A stretch of 64,000 bases of DNA from Candidatus Krumholzibacteriota bacterium (GTDB taxonomy: Bacteria > Krumholzibacteriota > Krumholzibacteriia > Krumholzibacteriales > Krumholzibacteriaceae). The stretch is from NCBI GenBank assembly GCA_016932415.1, contig JAFGCX010000016.1, positions 36,404 through 100,403 on the forward strand, in the 5' to 3' direction. The notes below the pieces were generated by a model. The model was not told where the DNA came from, ran no database searches, and worked only from the letters and a program-made list of their open reading frames with translations. A program made the translations under genes and the position numbers. Of the stretch, positions 43,906 through 53,143 are shown piece by piece; the first letter of the stretch is position 1, and every line of letters starts with the position of its first letter.

Positions 43906-46900
43906 ATGAAGGAGGAATTTACTCATCTGCACCTGCACTCCAATTTCTCGCTGCTATCGGGAACAGCGACCGTGGAGGAACTTGCCGGGGCAGCCGCCGC
44001 CTGTGGGATGAGAGCGCTCGCTCTGACCGATACTGACAATATGTGCGCTGTCGTACCCTTTGAAAAGGCCTGCCGGAAGGTTGGGATAAGGCCGATATAC
44101 GGTGCCATGATAACCGGGAGCGGAGGAAGGTACGCGGTTGCTCTGGCGCGCAACAACGATGGATACTCGGAGATATGCAGGCTCGTGACAGCCCGACGGC
44201 TCGATGACGATTTTTCCTTCACCGGCCGGATCAGCTCCCTTTCAGACGATCTTTATCTTCTTTGCGGCGACGGGAAGACCGTCTCGACGATGCGAGACCG
44301 TGAAAACCTGCGTGTGCCCCTTCCCGTAGCCGAGGGGATCGATTACGACAGGATAAGGTGGCGGCTAAGGGGTATGGCGCAAAGGTCCGGGGTCAGAACG
44401 GTTGCTGCTGGAGGAATATATTTCGTCGGCCCCCGGGATCATTCCATCCACCGCGTGCTTACCGCGATAAGGACCGGAACGACAGTCGGCAGGCTCGATG
44501 CCGGCGAAGTGGCGCCGCCGGGAGCTTTTTTCCGCGCGGCGGAAAGGGTGCGAAGGACTTTCGCCGATGACAGGGAATCGTTCGATGAAGCGGGGAGAAT
44601 AGCCCGCGACTGCACGGCCGATCCAGGGCTCGGCCGCCGACGGCTGCCGAGGTTTTCGGTACCTCCCGGAGAAAGCGCCTCTTCATATCTCAGGCGTATA
44701 GCATCGAGGGGGCTCGCCGAACGGCTCGGCGGACGGGCAGGGCCGGCGGAGACAGAAAGGGCCAGAGAGACTCTCGATCACGAACTCTCCGTGATTGGAG
44801 GGAAGGGGCTTGCCGACTATTTCCTTATCTGCTGGGATATCGTAAGGTTTGCCCGCGGCAGGGGGATATCTTCGGTCGGCCGCGGGTCGGCGGGGAACAG
44901 CCTCGTCTCGTACAGCCTTCGCATAACAGATGTCAACCCGTTGCGCCACAACATGTTTTTCGAGAGATTCCTCAATCCCGAGAGGGAACAGCTTCCCGAT
45001 TTCGATATAGATTTTGCCACTGGGGACCGTGAGAAGGTGCTCGAATATATATTCCGCAGATACGGAAGCGAAAGGGTGGCGATGATCGGCACTTTCAGCA
45101 CGCTGCGCGCCCGCGCAGCCCTGCGCGAGACGGCCAAAGCCCTCGGTATTCCGGAAGGGGAAGTAGCTCCTTTCATAAGACGGATCCCGTTCTACGCGGC
45201 GATAGACAAACTCGACCTGCTACCGGCGGCTTCGCCCGCCGCTGCCGGTCTCGACCCCGCGTTGGAACCTCTTCGGACCCTTCTTCCGATTGCCAGGCGG
45301 ATCGGAGGTTTTCCCAGGCATATGGCGACTCATCCGTGCGGTCTCGTGATCTCACCCGAGCCGATCACCTCCCTCGTCCCTCTTCAGAGAGGCGATAAGG
45401 GGTATGAGATCACTCAATGGTCGATGTACGATATAGAGGCGGCCGGACTTGTCAAAATCGATATCATCGGGCAGAAGGGGCTTGCCGTGATCGCCGAGAC
45501 GGCCGCGATGGCATCAGTGAACGAGGGGAGGCCTCTTCACAGGGAAAGGATCGATTACCTCGATGATCCTGCCGCCAGGAAGATCGTTCGGGAGGGCAGG
45601 ACGCAGGGATGTTTTTATATAGAATCTCCAATAATGATGCAGCTTCTGCGGCAGGCGCGCTGCGACGATTTCGAGGTCCTCACAGCCCTTTCATCGATCA
45701 TACGCCCGGGCGTATCGAGCCATGGAGGCAAGAAAAGCTATCTGCACAGGCAACTTGGGATCGAGCCGGTTCCGGAGATGCATCCGGCGGTCGCTGAAGT
45801 CCTTGCCGACACCTTTGGGTGCCTGATCTACCAGGAACAGGTCATAAAGATCGCCGTCAATGTAGCCGGAATGAGTTACGCGGAGGCCGACGGTCTGCGC
45901 AGGTGCATGTCGTTCAAGAACCTCGACGAGGAGACGATTGCCGGGTACCGCGATTCCTTCATCGGGGGAGCGCTCGGGCGCGGCATTCCCCCCGGGGTGG
46001 CCGATGATATATTCCGGCGGATAGCGGCCTTTGCCGGATACGCTTTCTGCAAGGCGCACTCGGCATCGTTCGCCCTCGAATCGTTTGAAAGCGCCTGGTG
46101 GAAGGCGCACTATCCGGCCGAGTTCATGGCGGCGGTGATATCGAACGGCGGCGGGTACTACTCGCACGAAGAATATCTTGAGGAAGCGAAAAGGCTCGGA
46201 TTGAAAGTGCTTCCTCCCTGCGTCAACGAAAGCGGGATAAGGCATCATGGAAAAGATGGTGTCCTGAGGATAGGGTTGATGCAGATCAAGGGCCTGAGGA
46301 GGAGTACGGCGGAGAAGATCGTCGAGGAAGCTGAAATATCTTCTTTTGTCTCACTTGAGGATCTTCTCGTCAGGGTCGGGCCTTCACGGGCGGAGACAGT
46401 ATCGCTGATCCGGTGCGGAGCGATGATTTCATTCGGGGCTTCGCGTCCTGAACTGATGTGGCAGATGCGTCTTCTGAATGCCTGCGAGGAGCAGCCTTCG
46501 CCGCGGGACTCTGCCCCCGCCCCGCGCTCGGTCGTAATGCGGATACTGGCATCAGGGATCCCCGAGATCCCCGATTATGACCTTCAAAAGAGTCTCGAGG
46601 CGGAAAGGGATATCCTTGACCTGTGCGTCAGCGGCCATCCTCTGGACATATTCGATGATTTGATATCGCCGCTTGCCGCGCGGCATCGCCTGGTAAAGTC
46701 GACTTCCCTGGCGCGGATGGAAGGGCGCGAGGTCGATATAGTAGGATGGAAAGTCACCGCGAAGGCGACAAGGACCGCCGATGAAGGATCGGAGATGATC
46801 TTTGTGACATTTTCTGACAGGTGGGGAAGATTTGAGGCTGTTTTTTTTCCGGAGGTCTACAGGAGGACTGCTAAAGAGCTTGTCCGGGGACGGGGACCGT

Positions 46901-46989
46901 TTCATATCCGCGGGAGGGTCGAAACCGAGCTGGGGGTCGAAAGCCTTGTAGTGAGCGGGGCGCGGTTTATGCGCCGCGGAGTGCGGTGA
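43906..46989 (+). CDS. dnaE2: error-prone DNA polymerase III alpha subunit DnaE2 (ImuC)
   Basis: DnaE2 is the catalytic polymerase of SOS-induced translesion synthesis. The protein of about 1027 residues has an N-terminal PHP domain (HLHLHSNFSLL), the palm acids in PDFDIDF around residue 365, a third acid in VKIDIIGQKG, a helix-hairpin-helix region and a C-terminal OB fold. This is the short DnaE2 length against about 1160 for replicative DnaE. In the PHP domain TDTDN replaces the usual TDHGN, so that metal site is altered. The ATG at 43906 follows AAAGGA; the ATG at 43888 abuts the previous stop. Confidence 0.9.
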   Translation: MKEEFTHLHLHSNFSLLSGTATVEELAGAAAACGMRALALTDTDNMCAVVPFEKACRKVGIRPIYGAMITGSGGRYAVALARNNDGYSEICRLVTARRLDDDFSFTGRISSLSDDLYLLCGDGKTVSTMRDRENLRVPLPVAEGIDYDRIRWRLRGMAQRSGVRTVAAGGIYFVGPRDHSIHRVLTAIRTGTTVGRLDAGEVAPPGAFFRAAERVRRTFADDRESFDEAGRIARDCTADPGLGRRRLPRFSVPPGESASSYLRRIASRGLAERLGGRAGPAETERARETLDHELSVIGGKGLADYFLICWDIVRFARGRGISSVGRGSAGNSLVSYSLRITDVNPLRHNMFFERFLNPEREQLPDFDIDFATGDREKVLEYIFRRYGSERVAMIGTFSTLRARAALRETAKALGIPEGEVAPFIRRIPFYAAIDKLDLLPAASPAAAGLDPALEPLRTLLPIARRIGGFPRHMATHPCGLVISPEPITSLVPLQRGDKGYEITQWSMYDIEAAGLVKIDIIGQKGLAVIAETAAMASVNEGRPLHRERIDYLDDPAARKIVREGRTQGCFYIESPIMMQLLRQARCDDFEVLTALSSIIRPGVSSHGGKKSYLHRQLGIEPVPEMHPAVAEVLADTFGCLIYQEQVIKIAVNVAGMSYAEADGLRRCMSFKNLDEETIAGYRDSFIGGALGRGIPPGVADDIFRRIAAFAGYAFCKAHSASFALESFESAWWKAHYPAEFMAAVISNGGGYYSHEEYLEEAKRLGLKVLPPCVNESGIRHHGKDGVLRIGLMQIKGLRRSTAEKIVEEAEISSFVSLEDLLVRVGPSRAETVSLIRCGAMISFGASRPELMWQMRLLNACEEQPSPRDSAPAPRSVVMRILASGIPEIPDYDLQKSLEAERDILDLCVSGHPLDIFDDLISPLAARHRLVKSTSLARMEGREVDIVGWKVTAKATRTADEGSEMIFVTFSDRWGRFEAVFFPEVYRRTAKELVRGRGPFHIRGRVETELGVESLVVSGARFMRRGVR

Positions 46990-47064
46990 GATCTGATTTT
47001 CCCATTATCCGGAAGGTGGTTGATAATCGCCGCGAGTCGCTTCACAGTGTCATATATGAAGACT

Positions 47065-47100
47065 GAAGTTGTTTTACACCTGTAAAAACTTCTTGTTTTA
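47065..47100 (+). terminator. probable terminator of the lexA-dnaE2 operon
   Basis: GAAGTTGTTTTACA pairs with TGTAAAAACTTC across a CC loop with small bulges (47065-47092), followed by TTGTTTTA. It lies 76 bases after the dnaE2 stop. The rest of the 260-base gap to nfnA shows nothing else I can name. Confidence 0.6.
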
Positions 47101-47251
47101 TCGGTCTCTATCTGATAGAAGTATAAACTGATTTTTTGCCGGTTTCCGATCTACCGCCGTTGTCTTCAACCCTGGTAGACGAATTCATAATCGAGTCTGA
47201 ATCCAATGACCGGAATTGTCCGGTACCTGAAAAAAGCATGAAAGGTTGTCT

Positions 47252-48076
47252 ATGAACAGGATCCTTGAAAAAGAGTTTATTACTTCAGAGGTCTTCTCCA
47301 TGAAGGTCGAAGCTGCCAACATCGCGAAAAAACGTTCAGCGGGACAGTTCATTATTCTGCGCGTAACGGAGGAAGGGGAAAGGATCCCCCTGACGATAGC
47401 AGACGCGGATCCGCGCGAAGGTTGGATCGAACTGGTTGTCCAGATTGTTGGAAAGACCACTAAAATACTTTCAATGCTGGAACCCGGAGAAGAACTCCTC
47501 GATCTTGTCGGCCCGCTGGGACGTCCGACTCATATTGAAAAGGTCGGTACGGTCGTCGTCATAGGAGGCGGAGTAGGGATCGCTCCCGCCCATCCGATAG
47601 CTCAGAGCATGAAAGAAGCGGGGAATCAGCTGATCGCGATACTTGGAGGCAGGACGAAAGAGCTCGTCATCATGGAAAAACAGATGCGCGCGGCCAGCGA
47701 CAGGATAATAATAACGACCGACGACGGATCTTACGGAATGAAGGGTCTTGTCACCGACGCGTTGCAGAAATTGATCGATGAGGGACTGAAAGTCGACCTT
47801 GTCGTCGCCGTTGGACCTCCGATCATGATGAAATTCGTCTCCCTGCTCACGAAAAAACACGCGATACCGACACTTGTCAGTCTTAATACGATCATGGTGG
47901 ATGGAACGGGGATGTGCGGAGCTTGCCGCGTAAGCGTAGCTGGCAAGATGAAGTTCGTTTGCGTCGACGGCCCGGAATTTGACGGGCATGAAGTAGATTA
48001 TGAAGAGATGATGCAGAGACAGCGAATGTACTGCCAGCAGGAAAAAGAATCGATGGAGAGATGCAAGTCTGAATAA
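47252..48076 (+). CDS. nfnA: NADH-dependent ferredoxin:NADP+ oxidoreductase subunit A (NfnA/SudB type)
   Basis: The 274-residue protein has an FAD-binding barrel, an NAD-binding half with VVIGGGVGIAP and a C-terminal [2Fe-2S] segment with the cysteines of MCGACRVSV and KFVCVDGPEFDGH. It resembles the electron-transfer subunit of dihydroorotate dehydrogenase, but pairing with a GltD-like subunit 34 bases downstream marks the bifurcating NfnAB (sulfide dehydrogenase) complex. The complex couples NADH, NADPH and ferredoxin pools. The ATG at 47252 is preferred over a TTG six bases earlier. Confidence 0.88.
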   Translation: MNRILEKEFITSEVFSMKVEAANIAKKRSAGQFIILRVTEEGERIPLTIADADPREGWIELVVQIVGKTTKILSMLEPGEELLDLVGPLGRPTHIEKVGTVVVIGGGVGIAPAHPIAQSMKEAGNQLIAILGGRTKELVIMEKQMRAASDRIIITTDDGSYGMKGLVTDALQKLIDEGLKVDLVVAVGPPIMMKFVSLLTKKHAIPTLVSLNTIMVDGTGMCGACRVSVAGKMKFVCVDGPEFDGHEVDYEEMMQRQRMYCQQEKESMERCKSE

Positions 48077-48110
48077 AGGAGGAAACGGCTTGTCGGGGGC
48101 CGCGTGAAAT

Positions 48111-49547
48111 ATGGAAGATAAAAAACTGACACCGAAAGAAAGATTGCAGATCCCTCCTCAACCGATGCGCGAGCAGGCTCCTGGGGACCGGGTCAGGAAT
48201 GTCGCGGAGGTACCGTTTGGATTTACCGAGGAACAGGCAAAAATAGAAGCAAGCAGATGTCTTCAGTGCAAGACGGCGCCCTGCGTGGCGGGATGCCCCG
48301 TCGAGATCGATATTCCCGCCTTTATTCAATTGATCTCCGACGGTGATTTCGAGGGTGCCGCCAACAAGATCAAGGAGACCAATATACTGCCGGCGATCTG
48401 CGGCCGTGTCTGTCCGCAGGAGGAACAGTGTCAGAAGGGGTGCGTGGTCGGTAAAAGCCGCAAGTCGGTCAATGAAGCGGTTCAGATAGGTAAACTCGAG
48501 CGGTTTGTCGCTGATTACCAGATGGCAAACTGCGAGCCGGAGACACCGGAGATCAAACCTTCAACCGGAAAGAAAGTGGCTATCGTCGGTGCCGGCCCCG
48601 CCGGACTGACTGTGGCTGCCGATGTCCGGAGGGAAGGGCATGATGTGACTGTGTTTGAAGCACTCCACAAACCGGGTGGAGTCCTTATCTATGGTATCCC
48701 GGAATTTCGTCTGCCCAAGGCGATAGTTGAAAGGGAAGTCGAGAACCTTAAGGCTATGGGCGTCGAGATGAAATACAACATGGTCATTGGAAAGATATTT
48801 TCAATCGATGAGCTTCTCGAAGGGGATTATGACGCCGTATTCGTGGCTACCGGCGCGGGACTGCCGATGTTCATGCGTCTCGACGGCGAGAATCTGAACG
48901 GAGTCTATTCAGCGAATGAATTTCTTACCAGGGCGAACCTGATGAAGGCATATTCCTTTCCCGAGACGGATACGCCTATTGCCAGGTCGAAGAATGTCGC
49001 TGTCTTCGGAGGAGGCAATGTGGCGATGGATTCGGCCAGGACAGCTTTGAGGCTTGGGGCGGAGAACGTCTATCTGGTATATCGCAGATCGAAAGCGGAG
49101 ATGCCAGCCAGGGTCGAGGAAGTCCACCATGCCGAAGAGGAAGGCGTGCAATTCCTGCTTTTACAGAACCCGATCAGGTTGATCGGAGATGACAAGGGAT
49201 GGATCAGGCAGGTCGAATGCATCAAGATGGAACTGGGCGAACCGGATGATTCGGGAAGACGCCGCCCGGTACCGATCGAGAACAGCGAGTTCACGATCGA
49301 TGTCGATACGGTGATAGTATCGATCGGGAATTCCTCAAACCCTCTTATTCCGGATACTACTCCCGATATCGAGACTAACAGGTGGGGGAACATAATCGCG
49401 GATGAAGTCACGATGAAGACGAGTAAAAAAGGAGTATTTGCCGGAGGAGATATTGTGCTGGGGGCTGCGACGGTGATTCTCGCGATGGGCCAGGGCAGGC
49501 TCGCCGCTATGGCTATCAATGAATATCTTGAGACCGGTCAGTGGTAG
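48111..49547 (+). CDS. nfnB: NfnB / glutamate-synthase small-subunit-like flavoprotein
   Basis: The 478-residue protein has an N-terminal pair of [4Fe-4S] clusters (CLQCKTAPCVAGCPV and CGRVCPQEEQCQKGC). Two Rossmann folds follow, with AIVGAGPAGLTVAAD for FAD and VFGGGNVAMDSARTA for NADPH, and a conserved closing GGDIVLGAATVILAMGQG. Paired with nfnA it forms the cytosolic NADH-dependent reduced ferredoxin:NADP+ oxidoreductase of anaerobes. On its own the sequence could be the small subunit of glutamate synthase, but no large subunit is nearby. Confidence 0.9.
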   Translation: MEDKKLTPKERLQIPPQPMREQAPGDRVRNVAEVPFGFTEEQAKIEASRCLQCKTAPCVAGCPVEIDIPAFIQLISDGDFEGAANKIKETNILPAICGRVCPQEEQCQKGCVVGKSRKSVNEAVQIGKLERFVADYQMANCEPETPEIKPSTGKKVAIVGAGPAGLTVAADVRREGHDVTVFEALHKPGGVLIYGIPEFRLPKAIVEREVENLKAMGVEMKYNMVIGKIFSIDELLEGDYDAVFVATGAGLPMFMRLDGENLNGVYSANEFLTRANLMKAYSFPETDTPIARSKNVAVFGGGNVAMDSARTALRLGAENVYLVYRRSKAEMPARVEEVHHAEEEGVQFLLLQNPIRLIGDDKGWIRQVECIKMELGEPDDSGRRRPVPIENSEFTIDVDTVIVSIGNSSNPLIPDTTPDIETNRWGNIIADEVTMKTSKKGVFAGGDIVLGAATVILAMGQGRLAAMAINEYLETGQW

Positions 49548-49589
49548 ATATCAGATCAGACGTGGTTGAAGAAAGAAGGATCAAATATT

Positions 49590-49618
49590 AATAGCCGTCC
49601 GGGTTACGGGCGGCTATT
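49590..49618 (+). terminator. stem-loop after nfnAB
   Basis: A 12-pair stem (49590-49601 with 49607-49618, one T-G pair) with the loop GGTTA lies 42 bases after the nfnB stop. It is not followed by a T run on the plus strand, so termination is likely but unproven; a role in mRNA stability is the alternative. Confidence 0.5.
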
Positions 49619-49708
49619 ATGATGATGGCCGCTGGATGGAGCAGATTTTCACCTTGAGATTTGCTGTTATGTAAGGCCTGATTACACAATGGTTTGGAGC
49701 CTGTTGAC

Positions 49709-52027
49709 ATGAGATGGAAAGAAATCAATAAAAGTATCAGGGTGAGAACCGCAATAGAAAGATTAAGACTGACTGTAAGGGGGCGCGTGCAGGGAGTGGG
49801 ATTCCGTCCGTCGGTCTTCCGTTTTGCCGCCGAGGCCGGGGTGACTGGAACAGTAAGGAATACGAATAGTGGAGTCATCATAGAGATAGAGGGGGAACCG
49901 GGAGCTATAGACCATTTCGGTACTTCTCTCACGGAACATCCGCCGCCTCTGGCCAGGCTCGATTCTGTCGATATCGAAATTGTTGAACCGGTGGGGGACA
50001 GGGAATTCGTTATCCTTGAGAGCGAGGAATCGGGCGATTCCGATACGATCTTTCCCGTCGACGCGGCGGTCTGCGGAGACTGCCTCGCCGAGATGAGAGA
50101 TCCAAGGGACAGGCGTTACAGGTATCCATTCATCAACTGCACGAATTGCGGACCGAGATTTACGATCATCGAGGGATTGCCTTATGACAGACCTCTTACA
50201 ACTATGAGCGATTTTGAGATGGACGCCCACTGCAGGGGGGAGTATACAGATCCTTCCGACAGGAGATTCCATGCAGAGCCTGTATCGTGCCCCGGATGCG
50301 GACCGAAGCTCTTGTTGATAGATGACAGGGGCGAAGCAATAGATGACGATCCGATAGACGGAGCGAGAAAGATAATTGCCGCGGGAGGCATTCTGGCGGT
50401 AAAGGGGCTCGGGGGGTATCACCTTGCCTGTCTCGCGACCGACGGTAAAGCTGTCGATCTGCTGCGGCAACGAAAAAGAAGGCCGGTAAAGCCATTCGCG
50501 CTTATGTTCAGGGATCTGGAAACAGTAAGGGAATTCTGCGTTGTGGGGGAGCGGGAGGCTCGACTTCTTGTTTCATCAGAAGCTCCGATCGTGATCCTGA
50601 GAAAATCCGGAGGAGGGCTTCCCGAAAATATAGCTCCCGGCAACGGATATCTGGGTGCTTTTCTGCCCTACACTCCGGTCCATCATCTTCTGATCGATGG
50701 TCTCGACCTGCTGATAATGACCTCTGCCAACTTTTCAGATGAACCGCTCATCTCGACGGAAGACGAACTTGAAGATATACTTGGGTCGATCGCCGACGCT
50801 GCGCTGATAAATGACAGAAAGATAGCCCATAAATGCGACGATTCGATCTTTTTCGTTCCTTCGGGGGCCGCTGTCCCGATACGAAGAGCGCGGGGGTATG
50901 TTCCGGAGCCGATAAGACTTCCGCAACTGGTATCGAGATCGATCCTCGGTACGGGGGGGCAGGAAAAGGGGACATTTACCCTGACTCGGGCTGAAATGGC
51001 TTTCGTTTCATCTCATCTCGGAGACCTGGGCGACCTCAGGGGGCAGCTTAACTACAGGGCAGAGTTCGAATCTTTCACCAGGATCCTCGGAATCAAACCG
51101 GAGATCGCGGTCTGCGACATGCATCCCGATTATTTTACGACGAGATTTGCCTCGGAACTGGGTTATCCAACTGTGATAAAGGTGCAACATCACCACGCGC
51201 ACGCCGTGAGCGTGATGGTCGAACATGGTATTGACGAACCGGTTATCGGGGTCTCTTTCGACGGAACCGGATATGGGACTGATGGAAAGCTCTGGGGGGG
51301 AGAATTCATCCTCGCCCGGCACCACGATTTTACCAGGCTCGCGCACCTGGGATATATTCCCCTTCCCGGAGGGGCCGCGGCCGTGCGAGAACCATGGAGA
51401 ATGGCCCTCATGTATCTACGATGTCTTTATGGTTGTGATCTTCTCGATCGAGCCGGTGAATTTCTGCCTCTTGAAAGGCTACCGGCCCGGGAGATCCTTC
51501 AGATGGCCGAACGCGGGATCAATTCGATCGAAACTTCCAGCATCGGCCGTCTTTTCGACGCCGTGGCGTCGCTGCTCAATTGTGGACACAGGGTCAGCTA
51601 TGAGGCTGAAGCGGCTGTAAGACTGGAGGAACTTGCTCTCAACGCTGGTACGACCGAGCGGCATTATACTTTCGATACTACATCGGGCGATCCGGTCAGG
51701 ATAGATCCATCCCCGGTGATAAAAGGAATCATCGAGGATCTCAGGGGAGGAAAAAGCCGCCAGGAGATCGCCGCGGTGTTTCATAATTCTGTGGCGCGTC
51801 TCGTGGTCGATCTTTCATACAATCTCTGTAAGAAAACTCAATGCGGAAAGGTCGTCCTGTCGGGGGGAGTATTCCAGAATAGATATCTGTGCGAGAGAAT
51901 ATCAAGACTGGCGGACGGAATACCCCCGGTCTTCTATCAGCACAGGATCGTTCCTCCGAACGACGGGGGAATATCCCTAGGGCAGGTACAGGCCGGCGTT
52001 GCAAAAATAATAAAGGGAATGATCTGA
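49709..52027 (+). CDS. hypF: carbamoyltransferase HypF ([NiFe]-hydrogenase maturation)
   Basis: HypF makes carbamoyl-AMP from carbamoyl phosphate and passes the carbamoyl group to HypE for the cyanide ligands of [NiFe]-hydrogenase. All parts are present in about 772 residues: acylphosphatase domain (RGRVQGVGFRPSVF), two zinc fingers (CGDC...CTNC and HC...CPGC), a YrdC-like domain and a Kae1-like domain with the histidines of QHHHAHAVSV. The start at the ATG 49709 is chosen because the family begins close to the acylphosphatase strand. hypE follows, but no hypABCD or hydrogenase gene is in the window. Confidence 0.93.
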   Translation: MRWKEINKSIRVRTAIERLRLTVRGRVQGVGFRPSVFRFAAEAGVTGTVRNTNSGVIIEIEGEPGAIDHFGTSLTEHPPPLARLDSVDIEIVEPVGDREFVILESEESGDSDTIFPVDAAVCGDCLAEMRDPRDRRYRYPFINCTNCGPRFTIIEGLPYDRPLTTMSDFEMDAHCRGEYTDPSDRRFHAEPVSCPGCGPKLLLIDDRGEAIDDDPIDGARKIIAAGGILAVKGLGGYHLACLATDGKAVDLLRQRKRRPVKPFALMFRDLETVREFCVVGEREARLLVSSEAPIVILRKSGGGLPENIAPGNGYLGAFLPYTPVHHLLIDGLDLLIMTSANFSDEPLISTEDELEDILGSIADAALINDRKIAHKCDDSIFFVPSGAAVPIRRARGYVPEPIRLPQLVSRSILGTGGQEKGTFTLTRAEMAFVSSHLGDLGDLRGQLNYRAEFESFTRILGIKPEIAVCDMHPDYFTTRFASELGYPTVIKVQHHHAHAVSVMVEHGIDEPVIGVSFDGTGYGTDGKLWGGEFILARHHDFTRLAHLGYIPLPGGAAAVREPWRMALMYLRCLYGCDLLDRAGEFLPLERLPAREILQMAERGINSIETSSIGRLFDAVASLLNCGHRVSYEAEAAVRLEELALNAGTTERHYTFDTTSGDPVRIDPSPVIKGIIEDLRGGKSRQEIAAVFHNSVARLVVDLSYNLCKKTQCGKVVLSGGVFQNRYLCERISRLADGIPPVFYQHRIVPPNDGGISLGQVQAGVAKIIKGMI

Positions 52028-52085
52028 CCCCGGGATGTGGCGGAACCGGTCCGTTCCCGGTATCATGAAGGGAGTTGGCAAGGCA

Positions 52086-53102
52086 ATGACAGGCAGTAAT
52101 GGCGAAAAGATCCTTCTGGCTCATGGCGGCGGAGGGATCCTCATGAAGGAACTGGTACGTTTCATCCTCGAGAGGCTTGGGGTGAAAAACGATCTGCCTC
52201 TCCAAGACAGCGCGATAATAGAGTCTTTTCCAGGAAAGATAGCGTTTACCACCGATTCTTTCGTGATCGATCCGGTATTTTTCCCCGGGGGAGATATCGG
52301 TCACCTCGCCGTCTGCGGGACGGTGAACGACCTGGCTGTCTGTGGAGCCGTTCCCCTGGCTATATCACTCTCTTTCATAATAGAGGAGGGGTTCGCGATG
52401 GCTGATCTCGGCAGAATAGTCGATTCTATAAGAATGACGTCTGAAGAAGCCGGGATATCGGTCATAACTGGAGATACAAAAGTCGTTGAAAAAGGCAAAG
52501 TTGACGGGATATTCATCAATACTGCCGGCATCGGCAATATCCCGGACGGGATCGGACTCTCATCGGCTTCAGCCAGACCGGGGGATGTAGTGATAATCAA
52601 CGGGACTATCGGCGATCACGGACTTGCCATCCTGAGCATGCGCGAAAACCTCGATTTCGGTAGCGCCCTTGAAAGTGACACTGCTCCACTGTCGACTTTG
52701 ATAGTCCCTCTTCTGAAAGAGACAGATGGGATAAGGGTGATGCGCGACGCGACGAGGGGAGGTCTTGCGGCAGTGCTCAACGAGATTGCCGAAGATTCAG
52801 ATGTATGTATAGAGATCGAAGAAGCGTCGATTCCTCTGAGGGATGCCGTCCGAAAGGGCTGCGAACTTATGGGATACGAGCCTCTGCACATCGCGAACGA
52901 GGGCAAGTTCGTCACAATCGTCGATCCCGGTCATGCCGGTGAAGTACTCGACAGGATGAGGAGGCACCCGCTTGGGAAGGATGCGGCGGTAATCGGATCT
53001 GTCAGGATGTCTCCCGGAGGGCATGTCATCATGAAGACTTTACTGGGGGGAGAAAGGGTCGTCGATATTCCCTACGGTGACCTGCTTCCGAGAATCTGCT
53101 GA
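52086..53102 (+). CDS. hypE: hydrogenase maturation protein HypE
   Basis: HypE receives the carbamoyl group on its last cysteine and dehydrates it to a thiocyanate for the active site of [NiFe]-hydrogenase. The protein ends in LLPRIC, with the essential C-terminal cysteine. It has the PurM-like ATP-binding fold (AHGGGGILMKELV, VITGDTKVVEKGK, RDATRGGLAAVLNE). I chose the ATG at 52086 because the family starts near this point; ATGs at 52035 and 52065 are in frame. It lies 58 bases after hypF. Confidence 0.92.
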   Translation: MTGSNGEKILLAHGGGGILMKELVRFILERLGVKNDLPLQDSAIIESFPGKIAFTTDSFVIDPVFFPGGDIGHLAVCGTVNDLAVCGAVPLAISLSFIIEEGFAMADLGRIVDSIRMTSEEAGISVITGDTKVVEKGKVDGIFINTAGIGNIPDGIGLSSASARPGDVVIINGTIGDHGLAILSMRENLDFGSALESDTAPLSTLIVPLLKETDGIRVMRDATRGGLAAVLNEIAEDSDVCIEIEEASIPLRDAVRKGCELMGYEPLHIANEGKFVTIVDPGHAGEVLDRMRRHPLGKDAAVIGSVRMSPGGHVIMKTLLGGERVVDIPYGDLLPRIC

Positions 53103-53143
53103 AAGACCTGTATATAAGAAAGGAGCGGAAAGGTCGCGGTGAT

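Noticed and set aside
47252-49547. Reading the pair as dihydroorotate dehydrogenase electron-transfer subunit plus glutamate synthase small subunit
   Set aside because: Neither pyrD nor the large glutamate synthase subunit is adjacent, and the two genes side by side are the standard NfnAB arrangement.
49590-49618. 12-pair hairpin as a certain terminator
   Set aside because: It lacks a following T run on either strand, so I listed it only at moderate confidence.
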